64,000 nucleotides of DNA, from contig NZ_JASBRE010000001.1 in the NCBI RefSeq assembly GCF_029960815.1, positions 1 through 64,000 on the forward strand, given 5' to 3'. A program made the position numbers and the translations under genes. Under the pieces are notes generated by a model, which was not told where the DNA came from, searched no databases, and was given only the letters and a program-made list of their open reading frames with translations. Positions within the stretch are counted from its first letter, which is position 1; every line of letters begins with the position of its first letter. This DNA comes from Pseudomonas sp. AL03. Its GTDB lineage: Bacteria > Pseudomonadota > Gammaproteobacteria > Pseudomonadales > Pseudomonadaceae. This document shows, in pieces, positions 28,675-37,481 of this stretch.

Positions 28675-29085
28675 TCAGTTCAGTGTATTGCTCGGGTTTT
28701 TTTCGCCATAGCGGGCGATACGCTCGAACTGACATTCCTCTCGAGCATCGTTGAGGTTGTTTTCGAACGCTTCGAGGCCGTTGTGCAATTGCTGTAGAGC
28801 GCCGATCTGGGAGACCAGCTCGGCCTTTTTTTCGGCGATCGCTTTTTGCGCCATATCCCACGGGAATTCATCATCGTGGTAGTTGTTCAACATCACCTGC
28901 AGCTCTTTGAGCTTGAAACCCAGTTGCTGGGCGCACTTGATGAACGTCAACACCTCGACACTTTGCTGGCTGTAGATGCGGTATTTGCCTTCACGCTTGG
29001 GCTCGGGCAACAGGCCGATTTCTTCGTAATGGCGAATGCTTTTAACGGTGGTGCCCGACAGTTGGGCGGCTTTGCCGATATACAT
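28675..29085 (-). CDS. MerR-family transcriptional regulator
   Basis: A 136-residue MerR protein with a winged-helix N terminus (MYIGKAAQLSGTTVKSIRHY, EEIGLLPEPKRE), the wing motif KYRIYSQQSVEVL, and a long dimerisation helix. There is no obvious metal-binding cysteine cluster: one Cys lies in the HTH-proximal helix (IKCAQQLGF) and one near the end. The gene lies at the distal end of the biosynthetic operon and downstream of the quinone-reductase gene on the same strand. Matching MerR-type promoters precede both loci, so it is the leading candidate regulator of each. AACCTTTAAAGGTT lies upstream of its own start. Confidence 0.85.
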   Translation of the reverse strand: MYIGKAAQLSGTTVKSIRHYEEIGLLPEPKREGKYRIYSQQSVEVLTFIKCAQQLGFKLKELQVMLNNYHDDEFPWDMAQKAIAEKKAELVSQIGALQQLHNGLEAFENNLNDAREECQFERIARYGEKNPSNTLN

Positions 29086-29163
29086 AAAGATCCGTCTCGA
29101 TGATCAAACAGGGCGTAGCGCGACCAGGCATCAAGCCTGATCGGAGGGAATAATATAGTGAAT

Positions 29164-29177
29164 AACCTTTAAAGGTT
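29164..29177 (-). promoter_or_regulatory. Perfect 14-bp palindrome upstream of merR
   Basis: AACCTTTAAAGGTT lies 79 bases before the merR start and is followed on the minus strand by a TATATT element. It resembles a MerR-type dyad and may serve autoregulation. Its sequence differs from the dyads at 13793 and 29888, so it could also bind another factor. Confidence 0.4.
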
Positions 29178-29284
29178 GCAGCCGTGTGTAAATGACGCGC
29201 ACAAGCGACGAACGACCGCTTGAAGGGGACGTGGGGAGGGGCTGACGGCGTCGAGCGCGCCGTCAGCAAACAGCGAGGGGCGCG

Positions 29285-29860
29285 TCAGCTGCCGGCGGTG
29301 ACCCGGGCCTGTTCCAGCCAGGCGTCACGCTGGGTCGACTTGGAACCCAGGATCGGCCCGAAGGTCAGGGTCTTCAACGGCTTGATGCCGCAGAACTCCA
29401 GGGTCGTCTTGCGCATCTGGTGCAGGCCGGGCATGCGATAGACCCATTTGTAATACCAGGGCGGCGTGTCCATGGTCACCAGCAGGTGTGCGGTCCGACC
29501 CTTGAGCAATTTGTCGGGGAAGGCCTTGCCCTCACGGTATTTGAAGGCAAAACCGGGCAGGAAAATGCGGTCGAGAAAACCCTTCATCAAGGCCGGTATC
29601 CCGCCCCACCAGATTGGATAAACGAATGTCAGATGTTCGGCCCAGGTGATGTCGGCCTGGGCTTGCAGCAGGTCCGGCTCCAGCGGCTGGATTGTGCGAT
29701 AGCCCTCGTGCAAGACCGGATCAAAGTCCAGCGCATCCAGACGCAGTAACCGCACGTCGTGACCGGCATCCTTGGCGGCCTGGACGTAAGTTTCGCTCAG
29801 CGCCCCGCAGAAGCTGTCGGTGGAGGGGTGACCCAGAATCACGAGCATTCGTTTGCTCAT
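29285..29860 (-). CDS. NAD(P)H:quinone oxidoreductase, flavodoxin-2 fold
   Basis: A 191-residue FMN/FAD flavoprotein of the NQO1/KefF/MdaB superfamily. Visible marks are LVILGHPSTDSFCGALSETY at the flavin phosphate site, FVYPIWWGGIPALMKGFLDR, the segment with the conserved WW, and FKYREGKAFPDKLLKG. It probably reduces quinones or other electrophiles by two electrons. The start at 29860 follows a GGAG (minus strand). A MerR-type promoter is 28 bases or more upstream, and merR follows downstream on the same strand, a common arrangement for redox-responsive quinone reductases. Confidence 0.85.
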   Translation of the reverse strand: MSKRMLVILGHPSTDSFCGALSETYVQAAKDAGHDVRLLRLDALDFDPVLHEGYRTIQPLEPDLLQAQADITWAEHLTFVYPIWWGGIPALMKGFLDRIFLPGFAFKYREGKAFPDKLLKGRTAHLLVTMDTPPWYYKWVYRMPGLHQMRKTTLEFCGIKPLKTLTFGPILGSKSTQRDAWLEQARVTAGS

Positions 29861-29887
29861 CGTGTGTACTCCTGAAATGAAGCTCGC

Positions 29888-29919
29888 AGCATAGAGTCTG
29901 CCCCTAACGGCAGAGTCAA
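29888..29919 (-). promoter_or_regulatory. MerR-type promoter of the quinone reductase gene (predicted)
   Basis: On the minus strand a TTGACT (29914-29919) and a TATGCT (29888-29893) are separated by exactly 20 bases. The spacer is a dyad with arms CTGCC and GGCAG. The TTGACTCT start and the GGGCAGA core match the element at 13793-13824. The -35 box overlaps the last codons of the upstream LysR gene. Confidence 0.65.
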
Positions 29920-30806
29920 GGCGTTCCCGACGTCAGCGCCTCCAGCAAAGCCCGGGCGTAACCGGGCAGGCTGTCGAAGTCGCGGGCACAGATTTTCAGT
30001 GTGCGGTTGGCCCAGTCTTCGGGAAGAGAGCGAGTCGTGACCGCTTGCACCTGCGGCCAGCGCTCGATGGCCATCCGCGGCACGATGGCCAGCCCTGCAC
30101 CATGAGCGACCATGCGAATGACCCCGTCGAAGCCGTCGGCGCGAATGCGGATCGGCATGCGCTGGCCAATGTGCAAGGCCTGTTCTTCCAGGTGGATCGC
30201 CAATGCACTGCTGGCGCCCAGGGCCACATAGTCGTGGCTCAAGGTGTCGGCGAAGGTCAGTGACGGTTGTTCGGCCAGGGGATGGTCAGGAGGCAAGATC
30301 AACACCAGCGGGTCATCGCGAAACGGCCGGGTGTGCAGGTCATCTGTGTCCACGACGTCAGACACGATCCCGAGGTCTGCTGCCCCTTGACGCAAAGCAT
30401 GGGTGATGCGGGTGCTGGGCAACTCTTGAAGGTCGATGTCGAGATTCGGATGTTCGCGCAGAAAGTCCGCGAGCAACTCCGGCAGGTATTCGGTGATCGC
30501 CGTGGTGTTGCACAGCAAACGCACCTGACCTTTGACGCCCTTGGCGTACTCGGCCAGGTCCTGTTGCATGCGTTCGGCTTGTTGCAGCAGGGGCCGGGCG
30601 TGTTTCGCCAACGCTTTGCCAGCCGGGGTCGGCGTGACACCGCGACGACCGCGTTCCAGAAACTCGGTCCCCAATGAAACTTCCATAGCGCGGATGCGAG
30701 CACTCGCCGCCGCCAGGGACAAATGGCTGCGAGCCGCGCCGGCGGTGATATTGCCGCTATCGAGGATGTTCAAGTAGAGGCGCAGGTCGGTCAGGTCGAA
30801 GTGCAT
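29916..30806 (-). CDS. LysR-type regulator, divergent from a TauE/SafE permease
   Basis: A 296-residue LysR protein. The N-terminal HTH begins FDLTDLRLYLNILDSGNITA and continues ARSHLSLAAASARIRAMEVS; the effector domain follows with GAADLGIVSDVVD and GLAIVPRMAIERWPQV. It faces a TauE/SafE permease gene across 231 bases that contain a REPIN, and it probably controls that permease. Its ligand cannot be deduced. A MerR-type promoter for the next gene downstream begins inside its final codons. Confidence 0.88.
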   Translation of the reverse strand: MHFDLTDLRLYLNILDSGNITAGAARSHLSLAAASARIRAMEVSLGTEFLERGRRGVTPTPAGKALAKHARPLLQQAERMQQDLAEYAKGVKGQVRLLCNTTAITEYLPELLADFLREHPNLDIDLQELPSTRITHALRQGAADLGIVSDVVDTDDLHTRPFRDDPLVLILPPDHPLAEQPSLTFADTLSHDYVALGASSALAIHLEEQALHIGQRMPIRIRADGFDGVIRMVAHGAGLAIVPRMAIERWPQVQAVTTRSLPEDWANRTLKICARDFDSLPGYARALLEALTSGTP

Positions 30807-30839
30807 CGATGCAGCCTCTGGATGTTTGTTGTCCGGGCC

Positions 30840-30940
30840 GACGCCTTCGCGGGCAAGCCTCGCTCCTACGGAGGTAATGTCGGTAGCACGGTTTGGCTGC
30901 GACCATCACTGTAGGAGCGAGGCTTGCCCGCGAAGGCGTC
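30840..30940. repeat. REPIN: inverted pair of REP sequences
   Basis: A 30-base sequence at 30840-30869 beginning GACGCCTTCGCGGG has an exact reverse complement at 30911-30940. Forty-one bases lie between. This is the common Pseudomonas REP family arranged as an inverted doublet (REPIN), mobilised in trans by RAYT transposases. No RAYT gene is in this window. Confidence 0.9.
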
Positions 30941-31037
30941 CGCAGCCGCAACGAAAATCTCAGCCTCTTGTCAGGAGAGAGGCTGCCTCAGTATATGGCA
31001 GATTTCCAAACCGCCAGTCCGGGCTCAGGATAGCGCC

Positions 31038-31802
31038 ATGAATACTCTCTCCGCGTTCTATCAAAACCTCGGTCGGGCCCTTTCATTGATGGTCATCGCC
31101 ACTTTTCTGCTGGCCGGCATGATCAAGGGGGTGATCGGCCTCGGTTTGCCGACCATCGCGATGGGCTTGCTCGGCCTGACTATGGCTCCGTCGCAGGCTG
31201 CCGCGCTGCTGATCATCCCCGCGACGCTCACCAACGTCTGGCAACTGGCATTCGGCGGGCATTTGCGAGGCTTGATCAAACGGTTGTGGCCGATGTTGTT
31301 GGCGATTTTCATCGGCACCGGGGCCGGCACATTGTGGATCGGCATGGCCAGTGGTCATTGGGTCGTGCGGGGGTTGGGCGCTGCGCTGTTGCTCTACGCT
31401 TTGAGTGGTTTGTTCCTGCCGATCTTGCGTGTCGGCAGTCACATCGAACGTTGGCTGGGTCCACTTTGCGGCATGTTGACGGGTGTCATCACTTCGGCCA
31501 CCGGCGTCTTCGTGATTCCGGCAGTGCCTTATCTGCAAGCGCTGGGCTTGAGTAAAGATGAACTGGTGCAGGCGCTGGGTCTGTCGTTCACCGTCTCGAC
31601 CCTGGCCTTGGCCGCCGGCCTGTTATGGCGCGGCGCGCTGGGCGGTGGCGAGTTAAGTGCGTCGTTGCTGGCGCTGATCCCGGCGGTGCTCGGCATGTGG
31701 CTGGGGCAATGGCTGCGCCAGCGGATCAGCGCCCTGCTGTTCAAACGCGTGTTCTTCATCGGCCTCGGCGTGCTTGGCGGCCACTTGCTGATCAGCGGAT
31801 AG
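31038..31802 (+). CDS. TauE/SafE-family membrane permease
   Basis: A 254-residue polytopic inner-membrane protein with about eight hydrophobic segments. The N-terminal repeat contains FLLAGMIKGVIGLGLPTIAM and the second half has TGVITSATGVFVIPAVPYLQ, both marks of the TauE/SafE (COG0730) sulfite/organosulfur-anion exporter family. The ATG at 31038 is selected because the TM-rich reading begins there; an upstream extension from 30924 reads through the REPIN. Likely regulated by the divergent LysR. The substrate is unknown. Confidence 0.85.
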   Translation: MNTLSAFYQNLGRALSLMVIATFLLAGMIKGVIGLGLPTIAMGLLGLTMAPSQAAALLIIPATLTNVWQLAFGGHLRGLIKRLWPMLLAIFIGTGAGTLWIGMASGHWVVRGLGAALLLYALSGLFLPILRVGSHIERWLGPLCGMLTGVITSATGVFVIPAVPYLQALGLSKDELVQALGLSFTVSTLALAAGLLWRGALGGGELSASLLALIPAVLGMWLGQWLRQRISALLFKRVFFIGLGVLGGHLLISG

Positions 31803-31844
31803 CCGGGTCTTCGCGTGCAGGATGAAGCCTTGCATTTGACTCAT
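31803..31844 (-). pseudogene. Possible 5' stub of a YgiN-like monooxygenase gene
   Basis: On the minus strand a strong GAGGAG precedes an ATG at 31844 and the reading MSQMQGFILHAKTR, which looks like the start of a small antibiotic-biosynthesis-monooxygenase (YgiN-type) protein. The likeness ends where the TauE gene ends, so at most 14 codons remain. E. coli ygiN neighbours mdaB, which lies just to the right here, and that supports the reading. The stub is very short, so this is tentative. Confidence 0.3.
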
Positions 31845-32004
31845 CAGAAATCTCCTCAAGTTCAGAATCGGCACAAGTGCATGGCAACAATCACCTATCG
31901 ATTCGTGCGTATGGGTCAAATGAATTTTGTGAATTCAGCGCTTATTCCGCGCGAGGCAGATCGCTACGCTGCCGCTATCGAATGCCAACCTTCCGAGACT
32001 TCTC

Positions 32005-32594
32005 ATGAAAAAAGTTCTGTTGCTCAATGGCGGCAAAAAATTTACCCACTCCGATGGCCGTTACAACGCTACCCTGCATGAGGCTGCGCTGAGCGTGCTG
32101 GATCGTGGCGGTGTCGACGTGAAAGCCACCTTCATCGATGAGGGTTACGACGTCGCCGAAGAAGTCGCCAAATTCCTTTGGGCCGATGTGATCATTTATC
32201 AGATGCCCGGCTGGTGGATGGGCGCGCCCTGGACCGTGAAAAAGTACATCGACGAAGTCTTCACCGAGGGCCATGGCAGCCTCTACGCCAGCGACGGCCG
32301 CACCGTTCCGACGCCTCGCAAAAGTATGGCAGCGGCGGCCTGTTGCAAGGTAAGCAGTACATGCTTTCGCTGACCTGGAACGCCCCGCAGCAAGCCTTCG
32401 ACGACCCGACCGACTTCTTCGAAGCCAAGGGCGTGGACGCGGTGTACTTCCCGTTCCACAAGGCCAACACCTTCCTCGGCATGACCGGCTTGCCGACGTT
32501 CCTGTGCGTTGATGTGATGAAGCGTCCCAATGTCGAAGCCGATGTCGCGCGCTATGAGCAGCATTTGACCGAGGTGTTCGGCCTGCCGGCGTAA
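32005..32594 (+). pseudogene. mdaB: mdaB-like NADPH:quinone reductase gene with a one-base frameshift
   Basis: The first ~100 codons read MKKVLLLNGGKKFTHSDGRY through YQMPGWWMGAPWTVKKYIDE and ASDGRT, as in the MdaB/modulator-of-drug-activity family. From about 32304 the homologous reading continues in another frame as RSDASQKYGSGGLLQGKQYM and ends near VFGLPA at 32594. Restoring one base between 32303 and 32305 would give a full MdaB-like protein of about 196 residues. The frame that stays open from the ATG stops at 32373 with 122 residues. A sequencing error is possible, but the next gene is also broken. Confidence 0.85.
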
Positions 32595-32651
32595 GGTTCC
32601 TTTTGCCCCGCATCCAGCTACTATCAAGCCAGTTTTGAATGAGGGGCATCC

Positions 32652-33334
32652 GTGAAAGCCAGATCCGATGAGTTGCAGATTTTCGTCTGCGTGATTGAAT
32701 GCGGGTCGATTTCGGCGGCAGCCGAGCAGGTCGGACAAACGCCTTCGTGCCCTACATCGATGAGTTCCGCCGGCTCTATCCAGACATCCAGCTGGAACTC
32801 AACAGCAACGACCTTATCATTGATTTGCTGGAGTAAAGCACCGACATCGCCATCCGTATCGGCACCCTGGCCGACTCGACGCTGCATGCCCGCTCGTTGG
32901 GATGCAGCCCGCTGCACATCGTCGCCAGCCCGGCTTATCTTGAAAAACACAGCGTACCGGCTGAAGTGGCGGATTTGTCCGGGCACACGCTGCTGGGCTT
33001 TACCCAGAACGAAGGCCTCAACCAATGGCCACTGCGCTACGTCCACGGTGATCGCTGGCCGATTCAGGCATCAATCAGCGCGTCCAGTGGCGAGACGATC
33101 AGGCACTTGGCGCTGGAAGGTCAGGGCATTGCCTGTCTGTCGCATTTCATGACGATTGATGACATCCGCGCCGGACGCCTGCAGGTGCTGCTGGCGGATT
33201 TCAACAGCGGCTATCGCCAGCCGATCAATGCGGTGTACTACCGTAACTCGCAACTTGCGCTACGGATTCAATGCTTCCTGGACTTCATCCAGGGCAAATT
33301 GACGGCTTATGCGAATGCGGACTTCAAAGGCTGA
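32652..33334 (+). pseudogene. LysR regulator gene with internal deletion and nonsense codon
   Basis: The reading starts as a LysR HTH (ELQIFVCVIECGSISAAAEQ) and breaks off after VGQT. The next homologous stretch is FVPYIDEFRRLYPDIQLELN in another frame, so roughly 80-90 codons covering the rest of the HTH and the linker helix are missing. In that second frame a TAA at 32834 interrupts LLE-STDIAIRIG where family members usually have Gln, so a CAA-to-TAA change is likely. The effector domain then runs undisturbed to 33334. It was probably the regulator of the adjacent mdaB. Confidence 0.85.
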
Positions 33335-33437
33335 CTCGTGACTCCTGCGCAAGCGTGATTTGGGTCAGCGGGTCTGTGTCGTCACGAGACGGGCCTCGAT
33401 ACTCATTGCATCACTTATTCACGCAGGGAGTTTCTCC

Positions 33438-33579
33438 ATGAACGTATTCGTTACCGGCGCCGCTGGTTTTTTATCGGCGGCTCCAATAGCCGGGTTCGCG
33501 GTAAACATGCGCGGGAGTGCTGGGGTGGGCGCCGAAGCGGGCATCGGTGATTGAATGGGTTCGGGGCGAGATGGTGTGA
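33438..33579 (+). pseudogene. Remnant of an NAD(P)-dependent epimerase/SDR gene
   Basis: A GGGAG-led ATG starts MNVFVTGAAGF, the Rossmann motif of an extended SDR/epimerase. The expected IGGSIA follows only if extra bases near 33470 and 33485 are ignored. Then, in another frame, GVLGWAPKRASVIEWVRGEM ends at a TGA at 33577-33579 and looks like the C terminus of the same family. The central ~230 codons are missing, so both ends of one gene are joined after a large deletion. Confidence 0.6.
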
Positions 33580-33687
33580 GTTCGCGTTTGCCCGCGATTG
33601 CATTTCCGAAGTCCCAATAACTGGCCGGGCCGCCCTCAACTCCGTAACATCCGCTCCCTCTTTCCCCGCCTGTATTTTAGGTAAGCA

Positions 33688-35133
33688 ATGAAACCCAAAC
33701 GTCTGCGCGCCGATACCCTGGCCGGGCTCACCACGTCTTTCGCTCTTCTACCCGAATGCATTGCCTTCGCGCTGGTTGCCCACCTCAATCCATTGATGGG
33801 GCTTTACGGCGCGTTCATCATTTGCACCTTGACCGCGCTCTTCGGCGGGCGGCCGGGCATGGTGTCCGGCGCCGCTGGGTCGATGGCGGTGGTGATCGTT
33901 GCGTTGGTGGTGCAGCACGGCGTGCAGTACTTGCTGGCCACCGTGTTGCTGGGTGGGTCGATCATGCTGGCGTTCGGGCTGCTGAAGCTGGGCAAGCTGG
34001 TGCGCATGGTGCCGCATCCGGTGATGCTCGGCTTCGTCAACGGTCTGGCGATTATCATTGCCCTGGCGCAGTTGGAGCACTTCAAGAGCGGTGACGTCTG
34101 GCTCAGCGGCACGCCGCTGTACCTGATGGCAGGGCTGGTTGCCGTGACGATGGCCATCGTCTACGTGCTGCCGCGCCTGACGCGTGCCGTGCCGCCGGCG
34201 CTGGTGGCGATTCTGGGTGTTGGTCTGGCGGTGTATCTGCTCGGTCTGCCGACCCGCACCTTGGGCGACATGGCGCACATCGCCGGCGGCTTGCCGACCT
34301 TTGCGCTGCCAGACATCCCTTGGACCCTGGAAACCCTGCACATCATCGCCCCCTACGCGATATTGATGGCGCTGGTCGGTCTGCTGGAAACCCTGCTGAC
34401 CCTGAACCTCACCGACGAGATCACCGAGAGCCGTGGCTTCCCGGATCGTGAGTGCGTGGCGCTGGGTGCGGCCAATATGGTCTCCGGCGTATTGGGCGGC
34501 ATGGGTGGCTGCGCGATGATCGGCCAGACTGTGATTAACCTCAGTTCCGGCGGTCGCGGTCGGCTGTCCGGTGTGGTGGCCGGGGTGATGATTTTGCTGT
34601 TCATCCTCTTCCTCTCACCGCTGATCGAACGCATCCCGCTGGCCGCATTGGTCGGGGTGATGTTCGTGGTGTCGCAGCAGACGTTTGCCTGGGCTTCGTT
34701 GCGGGTGGTGAACAAAGTGCCGCTGAACGACGTGTTGGTGATCATCGCGGTAACGGTGATTACGGTGTTCACCGATCTGGCCACTGCGGTGCTCTGTGGG
34801 ATCATCATTGCGGCGCTCAACTTTGCCTGGCAACAGGCCCGCGAGCTCTATGCCGACGCTCATATCGAAGCCGATGGCAGCAAGCTTTATCACCTGCATG
34901 GCACGCTGTTCTTCGCCTCGACGACGCCTTTTCTCAACCAGTTCGATACCGCCAATGACCCGTCCGTGGTGACGATCGACTGTCGCCACTTGAGCTTCGT
35001 CGACTACTCGGCGATCGCCGCGCTCAAGACCCTGCGCGAGCGCTACGCCAAGGCCGGCAAGCACTTGCGCGTGCTGCACTTGTCCGAACGCTGCAAGAAA
35101 CTGCTCAAGCGCGCTCGCGTGAATCACGACTAA
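33688..35133 (+). CDS. SulP-family anion transporter with STAS domain
   Basis: A 481-residue inner-membrane transporter. The transmembrane part (residues ~10-390) begins LAGLTTSFALLPECIAFALV and has SGAAGSMAVVIVALV and NMVSGVLGGMGGCAMIGQTV, as in the SLC26/SulP family. A C-terminal STAS domain (residues ~395-480) contains VVTIDCRHLSFVDYSAIAAL. Substrates in the family include sulfate, bicarbonate, dicarboxylates and chloride; none can be chosen here. It follows a stretch of decayed genes and is transcribed alone, as far as can be seen. Confidence 0.9.
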   Translation: MKPKRLRADTLAGLTTSFALLPECIAFALVAHLNPLMGLYGAFIICTLTALFGGRPGMVSGAAGSMAVVIVALVVQHGVQYLLATVLLGGSIMLAFGLLKLGKLVRMVPHPVMLGFVNGLAIIIALAQLEHFKSGDVWLSGTPLYLMAGLVAVTMAIVYVLPRLTRAVPPALVAILGVGLAVYLLGLPTRTLGDMAHIAGGLPTFALPDIPWTLETLHIIAPYAILMALVGLLETLLTLNLTDEITESRGFPDRECVALGAANMVSGVLGGMGGCAMIGQTVINLSSGGRGRLSGVVAGVMILLFILFLSPLIERIPLAALVGVMFVVSQQTFAWASLRVVNKVPLNDVLVIIAVTVITVFTDLATAVLCGIIIAALNFAWQQARELYADAHIEADGSKLYHLHGTLFFASTTPFLNQFDTANDPSVVTIDCRHLSFVDYSAIAALKTLRERYAKAGKHLRVLHLSERCKKLLKRARVNHD

Positions 35134-35428
35134 CACCAATCCCGGCAGGCGTGATGAAAATCCGCCTGCCTGATTTTCATAACCTACGACCTCCCATGCC
35201 TCTGCGCGACAACCCTTGTCCCTCCACGAAAATTACTTTCACCTCGTTTGAAAATCACACTTCGAAATGTTTTATGAGTTTCACAACCCATTCGACTTTC
35301 GGCTATTGGCTGCTGGTTTACGCCGCCATCATCCTGAAGACAATCAAGAGCGTCTGCGGCGTTCACGATCAAACTCGCCCTGGACGACTACCGCGGCGGC
35401 GACGATCACTTGCCGCTGAGAGACTGAC
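35134..35428 (+). other. Intergenic stretch with a possible C-terminal gene remnant
   Basis: No complete gene is supported. In one frame the last codons before the D-aminoacylase gene read FTIKLALDDYRGGDDHLPLR and end with a TGA at 35425-35427, one base before the next ATG, like the tail of a lost operon partner. The frame is closed by a TGA at 35335-35337. I do not recognise the family. Confidence 0.25.
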
Positions 35429-36886
35429 ATGATGTACGACACGCTGATTCGCAACGCCCTGATTATCAACGGCAGCAACGCGCCCGGTTATCCCGCCGAC
35501 GTGGCGATTCTGAACGGTCGCATCGAGCGCATCGGCGACTTGCACGATGCCAACGCCACCGAAGAAATCGACGCCGCCGGCCGCGTGTTGGCGCCAGGTT
35601 TCATCGACGTGCACACCCACGACGATACCGTGGTGATCCGTCAGCCGCAGATGCTGCCCAAGCTCAGCCAGGGCGTGACCACCGTGATCGTCGGCAACTG
35701 CGGGATCAGCGCTTCGCCGGTGAGTTTGCGCGGCGATCCTCCCGACCCGATGAACCTGCTCGGCACCGCAGCAGCGTTCGTTTATCCAAGGTTCAGCGAC
35801 TACCGCGCAGCCGTCGAAGCGGCAAACACCACGCTGAACGTGGCCGCACTGGTCGGCCACACGGCGCTGCGTAGCAACCACCTCGACAATCTGTTTCGCA
35901 CTGCCACTGCGGATGAAATCACCGCGATGCGCGAGCAACTGCGTGAAAGCCTTGAGGCCGGTGCGTTGGGCCTGTCCACGGGGCTTGCCTATGCCAACGC
36001 CTTCTCTGCCTCCACCGATGAAGTGATGCAACTGACCGAAGAGTTGGCCGCCTTCGGCGCGGTCTACACCACCCATTTGCGCAGCGAATTCGAGCCGGTG
36101 CTGGAGGCCATGGATGAGGCGTTCCAGATCGGCCGTCATGCAAAATCGCCCGTGATCATTTCCCACCTCAAATGTGCCGGCGCCGGTAACTGGGGGCGTA
36201 GCCCTCAACTATTGGCCTCGCTTGAAGAGGCCGCGAAAACCCACCCGGTGGGTTGCGATTGTTATCCCTACGCGGCGAGTTCATCGACGCTGGACCTCAA
36301 GCAAGTCACCGACGCTCATCGCATCACCATCACTTGGTCAACGCCGCACCCTGAAGTGGGCGGCCGTGACCTGATGGACATCGCCGCCGAGTGGGGCGTG
36401 CTGCTACTTGATGCCGCTCGACGTCTGCAACCGGCCGGCGCGGTGTATTACGGGATGGATGAGGCGGATGTACGAAGAATCCTCGCGCATCCGCTGTCGA
36501 TGGTGGGCTCTGACGGATTGCCGGAAGACCCGTTTCCGCATCCACGCTTGTGGGGCGCATTCCCACGCGTGCTCGGACATTTCAGTCGCGATGTAGGGCT
36601 GTTTCCGCTGCACACCGCCGTGCACAAGATGACCGGGTTGTCGGCGGCGCGATTCGGCTTGAAGGAACGTGGCGAAATCCGTGAAGGACATTGGGCGGAT
36701 CTGGTGTTGTTCAATCCTGTGACGATACGCGATGTGGCGGACTTCAATGATCCACAACGGGCGGCAGAAGGGATTGACGGGGTGTGGGTCAACGGTGTCT
36801 TGAGTTACAGCGAAGGCCAGGCAAATGGAAGAAGGGAAGGGCGGTTTCTGGCACGGCAAGGGGACTTGCGTGACGGAGTCCAGTAA
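35429..36886 (+). CDS. N-acyl-D-amino-acid deacylase (D-aminoacylase)
   Basis: A 485-residue amidohydrolase-superfamily enzyme that hydrolyses N-acyl-D-amino acids to the free D-amino acid. Visible marks are the metal-binding GFIDVHTHDDTVVIR near residue 55, GNCGISASP, a metal-ligand Cys region as in the family, STGLAYANAFSASTDEV, THLRSEFEPVLEAM, ISHLKCAGAGNWGRS, DCYPYAASSSTLDL and the C-terminal MVGSDGLPEDPFPHPRLWG. Two ATG codons stand in tandem at 35429 and 35432, and either may be used. It probably works on D-amino acids from peptidoglycan or environmental sources. No transporter or racemase is adjacent. Confidence 0.93.
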   Translation: MMYDTLIRNALIINGSNAPGYPADVAILNGRIERIGDLHDANATEEIDAAGRVLAPGFIDVHTHDDTVVIRQPQMLPKLSQGVTTVIVGNCGISASPVSLRGDPPDPMNLLGTAAAFVYPRFSDYRAAVEAANTTLNVAALVGHTALRSNHLDNLFRTATADEITAMREQLRESLEAGALGLSTGLAYANAFSASTDEVMQLTEELAAFGAVYTTHLRSEFEPVLEAMDEAFQIGRHAKSPVIISHLKCAGAGNWGRSPQLLASLEEAAKTHPVGCDCYPYAASSSTLDLKQVTDAHRITITWSTPHPEVGGRDLMDIAAEWGVLLLDAARRLQPAGAVYYGMDEADVRRILAHPLSMVGSDGLPEDPFPHPRLWGAFPRVLGHFSRDVGLFPLHTAVHKMTGLSAARFGLKERGEIREGHWADLVLFNPVTIRDVADFNDPQRAAEGIDGVWVNGVLSYSEGQANGRREGRFLARQGDLRDGVQ

Positions 36887-37003
36887 ACATTCCGAGTGCT
36901 GTGTCACAGCGATGGCACATTGAGACTAAAGAAAGCCATCGCCAAGCCGAAGCGCTGACATCTCGCCCGGCTATCTGGGCCTTATCAGTCTGGGAGCAAC
37001 GCC

Positions 37004-37372
37004 ATGAGCTTCGGCAAAACCACCCCGATCCTGCGGATTTTCGATGAAATCAAGGCCGTGGAGTTCTACGTCGACTTCCTGGGTTTCAAGATCGACTGGC
37101 AGCATCGTTTCGAGCCCAACTTTCCGTTGTACCTGCAGGTTTCCCGTGGCGAATGCGTGCTGCACTTGTCCGAGCATCACGGTGATAGCACGCCCGGCTC
37201 GGCGTTGCGGATCGAGACCGATGAACTTGAGGTATTCCTGCACCAACTGCTGGCCAAGGAATATCCGTTCGCCCGCCCACAGATCCAGGCCATGCCCTGG
37301 GGCAGCCAGGACATGACCGTGACCGACCCGTTCGGGAATCGGTTGGTGTTTACCAATGCGATTAGTGTGTAA
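37004..37372 (+). CDS. Glyoxalase/bleomycin-resistance-fold protein
   Basis: A 122-residue VOC-superfamily protein. It begins FGKTTPILRIFDEIKAVEFY and has VDFLGFKIDWQH, VSRGECVLHLSEHHGD, MPWGSQDMTVTDPFGNRLVF, as in bleomycin-resistance-like and glyoxalase-like single-domain proteins. GGGAGC precedes the ATG. His and Glu residues at the usual metal positions are partly present, but the function (drug binding, isomerase or dioxygenase) cannot be fixed. It stands alone between D-aminoacylase and a repeat. Confidence 0.85.
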   Translation: MSFGKTTPILRIFDEIKAVEFYVDFLGFKIDWQHRFEPNFPLYLQVSRGECVLHLSEHHGDSTPGSALRIETDELEVFLHQLLAKEYPFARPQIQAMPWGSQDMTVTDPFGNRLVFTNAISV

Positions 37373-37385
37373 GGCGGATTGATTT

Positions 37386-37416
37386 GATCGTTCCCACGCT
37401 CTGCGTGGGAACGATC
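37386..37416. repeat. Short palindromic repeat
   Basis: GATCGTTCCCACGC and its exact reverse complement are separated by three bases. It is the common GTTCCCACGC palindrome found in many intergenic regions of fluorescent pseudomonads; a second, shorter copy is at 38733-38756. It may also act as a terminator between the convergent neighbours, although no T-run follows. Confidence 0.75.
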
Positions 37417-37481
37417 AATGTGGTGTTTTACGACTGCTGCGCAGCCGAACGGGGGAAAGCCCCCCGCCACAAGGGCAGTGG

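Noticed and set aside
30840..30940. CRISPR-like repeat
   Set aside because: Only one inverted pair and no regularly spaced direct repeats; it fits a REPIN.
37386..37416. Rho-independent terminator
   Set aside because: A perfect hairpin, but no T-run on either strand; better described as an interspersed palindrome.
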